A model generated the notes under the pieces. That model was not told the DNA's origin. It did no database searches and saw only the letters and a program-made list of their open reading frames with translations. Position numbers and translations under genes: made by a program. Of a stretch of DNA of 64,000 bases, positions 63,239-64,000 are shown piece after piece (position 1 is the first letter of the stretch; each line of letters opens with the position of its first letter). The DNA lies in contig NC_014410.1 in the NCBI RefSeq assembly GCF_000145615.1, positions 2,591,501 to 2,655,500 of the forward strand, given 5' to 3'. The stretch comes from Thermoanaerobacterium thermosaccharolyticum DSM 571. GTDB taxonomy: Bacteria; Bacillota; Thermoanaerobacteria; Thermoanaerobacterales; Thermoanaerobacteraceae.

Positions 63239-64000
63239 TCAATATCCTCTTTGATTGTTTACAGTACGCCATACACTCTTTGTATGCCTCTTGTCCCATG
63301 AAAGCAACTCTTTCAACCTTTTTACATTTTTAGCTACGTCATTATCCTTCATTCCATACCTGCTGGCTCTTTTTGATGCATCAATCTTATCGTCTATTGA
63401 TTTCATTTTTACAGAACCATAATAAGCAGGCTTTCCATAACCTAACTTAAGATAGATGTCTCCACCTAATCCCAAAGAAAAACAGAGGAGATCTAATTGG
63501 TTATCGTCTAAATCTTCGTAAAACACGTTTCCCTCAAAAATGCTTCCGGGCATCACAAATTCACACGGCATTGTACCTTTTTCTATTATATTTTCATCTC
63601 CATGGCTGTAAAATTTTATGCCCTTAAATTTTCCATCGGCAGCATAATAGTTCTTGTTCTCTGGCCTTGGTCCGTAAAATGTTGGAATATTTATTATATC
63701 TACACCGTTATTTTTCACAAGCTCCAAATCAGCAAACCTTAACCTGCTTTTCTTGCCTAATGAGCCAAACATGTCGCAAATTATGCAGTCATTTCTGTCC
63801 CTTACGTTCTTGCCAATCTTATACAAGTTCTGGTTGGTGCTTATACAGCTCCTTGAAACACTTTCAGCTATCGTCCTTACACATCCTTTCAAAGATGAGC
63901 CAGGTATGATGTATTTGCCATTGTATTTTGCAAATTCTTTATATACCATATTCCCATTTTCGTTGTAATACCCTGAAAATATATGAACTGGTGTTACTAC
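63239..64000 (-). CDS. Type III RAMP (Cas7-like) subunit, partial
   Basis: The reading frame is open through the right window edge; the true start is outside. The visible 253 residues begin VVTPVHIFSGYYNENGNMVY, the entry strand of a RAMP. KYIIPGSSLKGCVRTIAESV, a classic Cas7-family loop of Csm3/Csm5/Cmr subunits, follows. ICDMFGSLGKKSRLRFADLE (metal or Cys-containing segment, then F-x-D) and a C-terminal LGLGGDIYLKLGYGKPAYYG glycine-rich loop complete the fold. Csm5 or a related subunit is most likely. Confidence 0.8.
   Translation of the reverse strand, partial: VVTPVHIFSGYYNENGNMVYKEFAKYNGKYIIPGSSLKGCVRTIAESVSRSCISTNQNLYKIGKNVRDRNDCIICDMFGSLGKKSRLRFADLELVKNNGVDIINIPTFYGPRPENKNYYAADGKFKGIKFYSHGDENIIEKGTMPCEFVMPGSIFEGNVFYEDLDDNQLDLLCFSLGLGGDIYLKLGYGKPAYYGSVKMKSIDDKIDASKRASRYGMKDNDVAKNVKRLKELLSWDKRHTKSVWRTVNNQRGY

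Overview
The window looks like a stretch of chromosome from a low-GC, anaerobic, thermophilic clostridium, most probably Thermoanaerobacterium or a close relative. The grounds are AT-rich intergenic DNA with strong GGAGG-type ribosome sites, SLH-domain surface proteins, a ferredoxin-dependent 2-oxoacid oxidoreductase, and a type I-B CRISPR repeat of the Thermoanaerobacter/Clostridium kind. The genus is an inference from gene content, not from a marker gene. I see no rRNA or tRNA genes.

Layout. 1-11.6 kb is a multidrug-efflux island. It holds a MarR-controlled MFS/HlyD pair (minus), a divergent RND pump with its adaptor (plus), a TetR-controlled ABC-2 permease/HlyD pair with a palindromic operator, and a TolC-family protein. 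11.6-17.6 kb carries cell-surface genes: a large secreted protein with a strong promoter and a 240-nt structured 5' leader, an SLH protein, a DUF4127 lipoprotein and an acyltransferase. 18.0-19.9 kb is pyrG with an attenuator-like leader that encodes a 14-residue ORF.

19.9-20.96 kb is the most unusual part. It is a tandem array of about 307-bp units. On the minus strand each complete unit encodes the same 36-residue peptide behind a perfect ribosome site that lies in a 5' hairpin. On the plus strand each unit has a convergent promoter for a short RNA whose 5' end is complementary to the peptide's translation start. The two transcripts meet at a bidirectional terminator. This is the architecture of a type I toxin-antitoxin system of the par/fst kind, in three copies, plus one scar copy that has lost the peptide gene. 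The peptide differences are synonymous or conservative, and the antisense and target sequences have changed together between copies.

21.0-24.7 kb holds a PHP phosphatase, a decayed MNT/HEPN pair with an IS element inserted just upstream, and a HicA-like toxin-antitoxin pair. 24.7-35.9 kb is core metabolism: serA and an aminotransferase, glycerate kinase, a C-terminal processing protease, ACT-hom-thrC-thrB, a lipoprotein and walJ. Between walJ and korAB lie an inverted pair of perfect DnaA boxes and a consensus Fur box sitting in the korAB promoter. 38.9-45.2 kb holds a MarR-controlled heterodimeric ABC exporter and a ClC channel.

45.3-64 kb is a CRISPR-Cas region read leftward. From the right edge it runs: type III genes (a RAMP protein cut by the window edge and a small-subunit-like gene), cas6-cas8b-cas7-cas5-cas3, the leader, an array of 59 identical repeats (52018-55916), an eroded trailer in which small genes sit between stray repeats, an SLH-RCC1 surface protein, cas4-cas1-cas2, and a CARF-HEPN (TM1812/Csx1-type) nuclease. 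The single Cas6 could serve both the I-B and the type III effectors.
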